From positions 1-37,500 of the forward strand of contig JAHCSU010000003.1 in the NCBI GenBank assembly GCA_023522315.1: DNA of 37,500 nucleotides, given 5' to 3'. Below, in pieces: positions 35,228-37,500 of the stretch. The translations under genes were made by a program, and so were the position numbers. The notes under the pieces were generated by a model that was given only the letters and a program-made list of their open reading frames with translations, had not been told where the DNA came from and made no database searches. Numbering within the stretch: the stretch's first letter is position 1; every line of letters begins with the position of its first letter. The stretch is from Nostoc sp. CCCryo 231-06. Its GTDB lineage: Bacteria > Cyanobacteriota > Cyanobacteriia > Cyanobacteriales > Nostocaceae.

Positions 35228-35524
35228 CAGCAATTGTCATTATGAGAATAATTACTTGCTGTTTGGTCAGCAATTCTCATTTTGAAAAGAAAACAGAAAA
35301 AATTCTCTATTAAAACGAGAAAACTTTTGTAGATTTATCATTCTTTTGATAGATCATCATCATTCAAAGCTGAAGATAAACAATTTTTGAAAATATAGCC
35401 ATGACCAATCGATTCAACTCATTAATTTAGCTGAAACTCCGACTCATTTGTAGTTATTTTGTACTAAATTTTGAGGTTCCCAATTGCGGTTAACTCATCA
35501 TTTATTTCAAAATGAGAATTGCTG
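35228..35524. repeat. MITE-like inverted repeats upstream of the kinase
   Basis: CAGCAATTCTCATTTTGAAA (35268-35287) has a perfect 20-bp inverted partner at 35505-35524. The pair bounds 257 bp without an ORF. A third, imperfect copy in direct orientation starts at 35228 (CAGCAATTGTCATTATGAGA), only 14 bp from the putative kinase start at 35214. They resemble termini of an IS630/Tc1-like element in cyanobacteria, though no target duplication is obvious. The element lies in the upstream region of the kinase gene. Confidence 0.65.
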
Positions 35525-35920
35525 GCGATCGCTTTTTTCTCAGCGTTTCTGCAAGGAAATAGATATTACAGAAACAAAATGATGGCTGAACATAGCAATC
35601 CGAATTGAATCGCAAGAAACTATAAAGATTAAAAGTACCTATTTATAAGCTTTTCATCCTTTTACTCTCTCATAAATTGGTTTACATTGTATAATTTAGC
35701 GCTAAAGATATACTAATCCTATTTGATTTATGAAATTTCACGTATGCCTAGACAGGATAAAAAACGCTGGAAAAGGTTACAGGGTTACTGATTGCAGCGT
35801 CTGTCATGAATTTTATTACTTAGGATGATTTTCAGTTCAATAAACTCGTATTTAATATTATAAGTAATGAAATACTAAATTTGTCGGTAATTAATTTTCC
35901 TGCGCTACCAAGGAGTAATA
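35525..35920. other. Intergenic region upstream of the stress protein
   Basis: About 400 bp of AT-rich sequence, no supported gene. A likely ribosome site AAGGAG lies at 35909-35914, just before ATG 35921. A plausible promoter segment is TATACTAATCC around 35708-35718, but no assignment is firm. Confidence 0.4.
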
Positions 35921-36874
35921 ATGGTTTTAAGTCAATATCAACGTGCTGTAGGCGTATTTACTCATCGTCGAGATGCAGAACAGGCACTACATGAGTTGAG
36001 AGATTCTGGCTTGGCGATGGAGAAAGTATCCGTAGTTGTACAGAATGCAGACCGCAATCATGAGATTCGTGATAATGAAATAGGCGATAAATCCGACGAA
36101 GGCGCAACAGTAGGAGGGCTTTCAGGAGGTGCTGTAGGTGGTTTGACTGGTTTATTAGTAGGTCTTGGTACTTTAGCAATCCCTGGAGTTGGGCCAATAA
36201 TGCTGGCTGGGGCAGCTGCAACTGCTTTGGTTACAACCCTTGTAGGGGCAAGCATAGGTGCAGCTACTGGGACTTTTGCTGGTGCATTAGTTGGTTGGGG
36301 AATGTCGGAAGAGCAAGCTAGAGCATATAACCAGCGAGTAGAGGTTGGACACTATCTAATAATCGTAGATTGTACATCTTTTGAAATTGCTAAAGTACAA
36401 GCAATTCTCCTGCGTTGGGGTATTGAAGAGTTTGGCATTTACGAGCATCTCACCAGTGAACAGGAAACTACAAATTATCTGACTAACACGACTTCTACTA
36501 CTGCCATTCCTAATAATAAAAGTGGGATTTTGACCAAATATGCTATTAGGGACTTTAATAACATAGATAATGTGGAAGCGGCAATTAATGATATCTATGT
36601 CGCAGGTTTTCCAATAAACCAGATTTCCTTAATTTGCAAAGACTTTTCTCAATTTAAAGGGTCAACAGGCGTTAATTTAAGTGAGCGCTTTGACGCTATG
36701 AGGCTAGGAATACCAGATGAGTGGGCACGCTTTTACAACGAGCAAATTGAGCAAGGCAATTACATACTCATCCTTAGTGGCACAGACAATGAACTTGATT
36801 ACGTTAGCTCTATTTTACGTAATTGCGGGGTTCAAGAAATTCAAATTTATGACCCAATGTTAATTCGTTCCTAA
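35921..36874 (+). CDS. YflT-like general stress protein with glycine zipper
   Basis: 317 residues. It has two copies of a roughly 60-residue YflT/heat-induced-stress-like module: QRAVGVFTHRRDAEQALHEL at the N-terminus and the similar TKYAIRDFNNIDNVEAAIND around 205. Each is followed by a conserved block with a Tyr-rich end (QRVEVGHYLIIVD and EQIEQGNYILILSG). Between them a glycine-rich hydrophobic stretch at about 65-130 (GGLSGGAVGGLTGLLVGLGT, AGALVGWGM) forms a glycine-zipper-type membrane or self-assembly segment. The last residues PMLIRS end the second module. Members are linked to stress response in Gram-positive bacteria and cyanobacteria; the molecular activity is unknown. It has its own upstream region with a good ribosome site. 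Intact. Confidence 0.75.
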   Translation: MVLSQYQRAVGVFTHRRDAEQALHELRDSGLAMEKVSVVVQNADRNHEIRDNEIGDKSDEGATVGGLSGGAVGGLTGLLVGLGTLAIPGVGPIMLAGAAATALVTTLVGASIGAATGTFAGALVGWGMSEEQARAYNQRVEVGHYLIIVDCTSFEIAKVQAILLRWGIEEFGIYEHLTSEQETTNYLTNTTSTTAIPNNKSGILTKYAIRDFNNIDNVEAAINDIYVAGFPINQISLICKDFSQFKGSTGVNLSERFDAMRLGIPDEWARFYNEQIEQGNYILILSGTDNELDYVSSILRNCGVQEIQIYDPMLIRS

Positions 36875-37208
36875 AAGCGAGTAGCGAAAAATTTAACAAT
36901 GAAATGCCCAAACCACTGCTATGGAAGGATTATTTTCCTTTAGATGCGTTTGCCCTGAATATTCATCTTTGACTTTACATTAACTCTATAACGGTAAGCG
37001 ATACCTTTCCTTCGGAACGCTACGCGAACGGTGAGCTTCTCTACGAGACGCTTCGCTAACGCAGAACTTGTTGGTTTACTGACAGAGCGTATTTAAATAA
37101 AAAATCTCTCTATGTGATGAAGAGTCTAATAAGCTAAACCACATCTAGTTTGCATATCTAAAATTTTTATAACCCTTGTGGGGTGGGTATCTTGCCAGCT
37201 CTAATCAT
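36875..37208. repeat. Intergenic region with interspersed repeat
   Basis: Contains TCCTTCGGAACGCTACGCGA and CTTCTCTACGAGACGCTTCG (about 37011-37056), another copy of the family seen at 12860, 15970 and, in part, inside genes. The rest shows no gene. Confidence 0.6.
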
Positions 37209-37332
37209 GCAAGTTAAATGTGGAACAACTTATTAACGGTGAGTTAATGTTTTTGAATATACACAAACCTAGAGGGTTTTGCTATGGCTCGCGATGTATT
37301 CGAGTTACTAAGCTATTCCACATTTAACTTGC
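37209..37332. repeat. Inverted repeat at the end of an IS630-like element
   Basis: GCAAGTTAAATGTGGAA (37209-37225) and its inverted partner TTCCACATTTAACTTGC (37316-37332) match perfectly over 17 bp and imperfectly for about 12 bp more (AACTTATTAAC against the complement GCTTAGTAAC). The inner arm overlaps the stop codon of the transposase at 37324. About 90 bp lie between the arms, with a short hairpin AAACC-TAGA-GGGTTT. It may be a terminal repeat of the element or a derived mini-element attached to it. Confidence 0.6.
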
Positions 37333-37500
37333 AATAGCAATATTACCCTTATTCTTAATTTTCCTTCCCCATTTAATAATTAATTCTCCTTGATTTAAGA
37401 GTCTATCGAGTAAATTTTTCAGTTCATCGACTGATTTAAATAACCTGTGGGCTACATATTCTTTAGCTGAATGCCATACCAACTCAACTAAATTCATATC
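37324..37500 (-). CDS. IS630-type transposase, C-terminal end (runs off the window)
   Basis: An open frame of 58 codons plus TAA 37324-37326, continuing past the right edge. It reads DMNLVELVWHSAKEYVAHRL, FKSVDELKNLLDRLLNQGEL and IIKWGRKIKN. N-x-V-E-L-x-W-x-x-x-K closely follows the last catalytic acidic residue (Glu here in VELVW) of DDE transposases of the IS630/Tc1 group. The end of the gene lies in an inverted repeat. Whether the full transposase is intact cannot be judged. Confidence 0.7.
   Translation of the reverse strand, partial: DMNLVELVWHSAKEYVAHRLFKSVDELKNLLDRLLNQGELIIKWGRKIKNKGNIAIAS

Overview
The window looks like chromosomal DNA from a filamentous, heterocyst-forming cyanobacterium of the Nostoc type. 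HIP1-like GCGATCGC octamers are scattered through it, intergenic heptamer repeats of Nostoc type occur, and there are cyanobacterial markers: a Tic22-like protein, xisH/xisI relatives, cyanobacterial-type GyrA, and a giant Ser/Thr-kinase/ATPase/sensor-kinase. The organism call is an inference from gene content and repeats; no rRNA is present.

Left part (1-12.9 kb): mostly intact household genes. They are an alpha/beta hydrolase, an ACT-like protein, two related GNAT acetyltransferases, tRNA-Pro(UGG) with a good terminator, a Tic22-like protein, prmC, a TsaC/Sua5 protein, a degenerate histidine kinase, a small membrane protein, and a phosphoenolpyruvate synthase carrying a 395-residue LAGLIDADG intein exactly at its catalytic-His motif. 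Between the second GNAT and the membrane-protein gene lie a 169-bp inverted-repeat element and a truncated methyltransferase pseudogene that has no start codon.

Middle (12.9-23.1 kb): an xisH-xisI pair is broken by a complete IS200/IS605-type element (TnpA Y1 transposase plus TnpB). The inferred ends are TTAC/TCAA, as in IS608. The tnpB gene itself carries an 80-bp palindromic insert with a 4-bp duplication that keeps the frame. Then come a broken GNAT gene, a PMT-type glycosyltransferase, trmB, gyrA and lnt; gyrA and lnt overlap.

Right part (23.1-37.5 kb): a decaying accessory region. It holds a transposase remnant, a dienelactone hydrolase fused by deletion to the middle of a flavin disulfide oxidoreductase, N-truncated hydrolases, an apparently intact NAD(P)-binding reductase, a DsbA-like protein, and a trifunctional kinase that is split by one nonsense codon and has lost its HATPase domain. 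The 3' end of that kinase now abuts the DNA-binding tail of a LuxR-type regulator. A YflT-like glycine-rich stress protein and the 3' end of an IS630-type transposase running off the edge close the window.

Two themes stand out. First, short intergenic-type repeats have inserted in frame in coding genes (ppsA, lnt, trmB, the PMT gene, tnpB, the kinase). Second, deletions repeatedly join the 5' part of one gene to the 3' part of its neighbour. All assignments come from reading the sequence and from knowledge of families; no database search was run.
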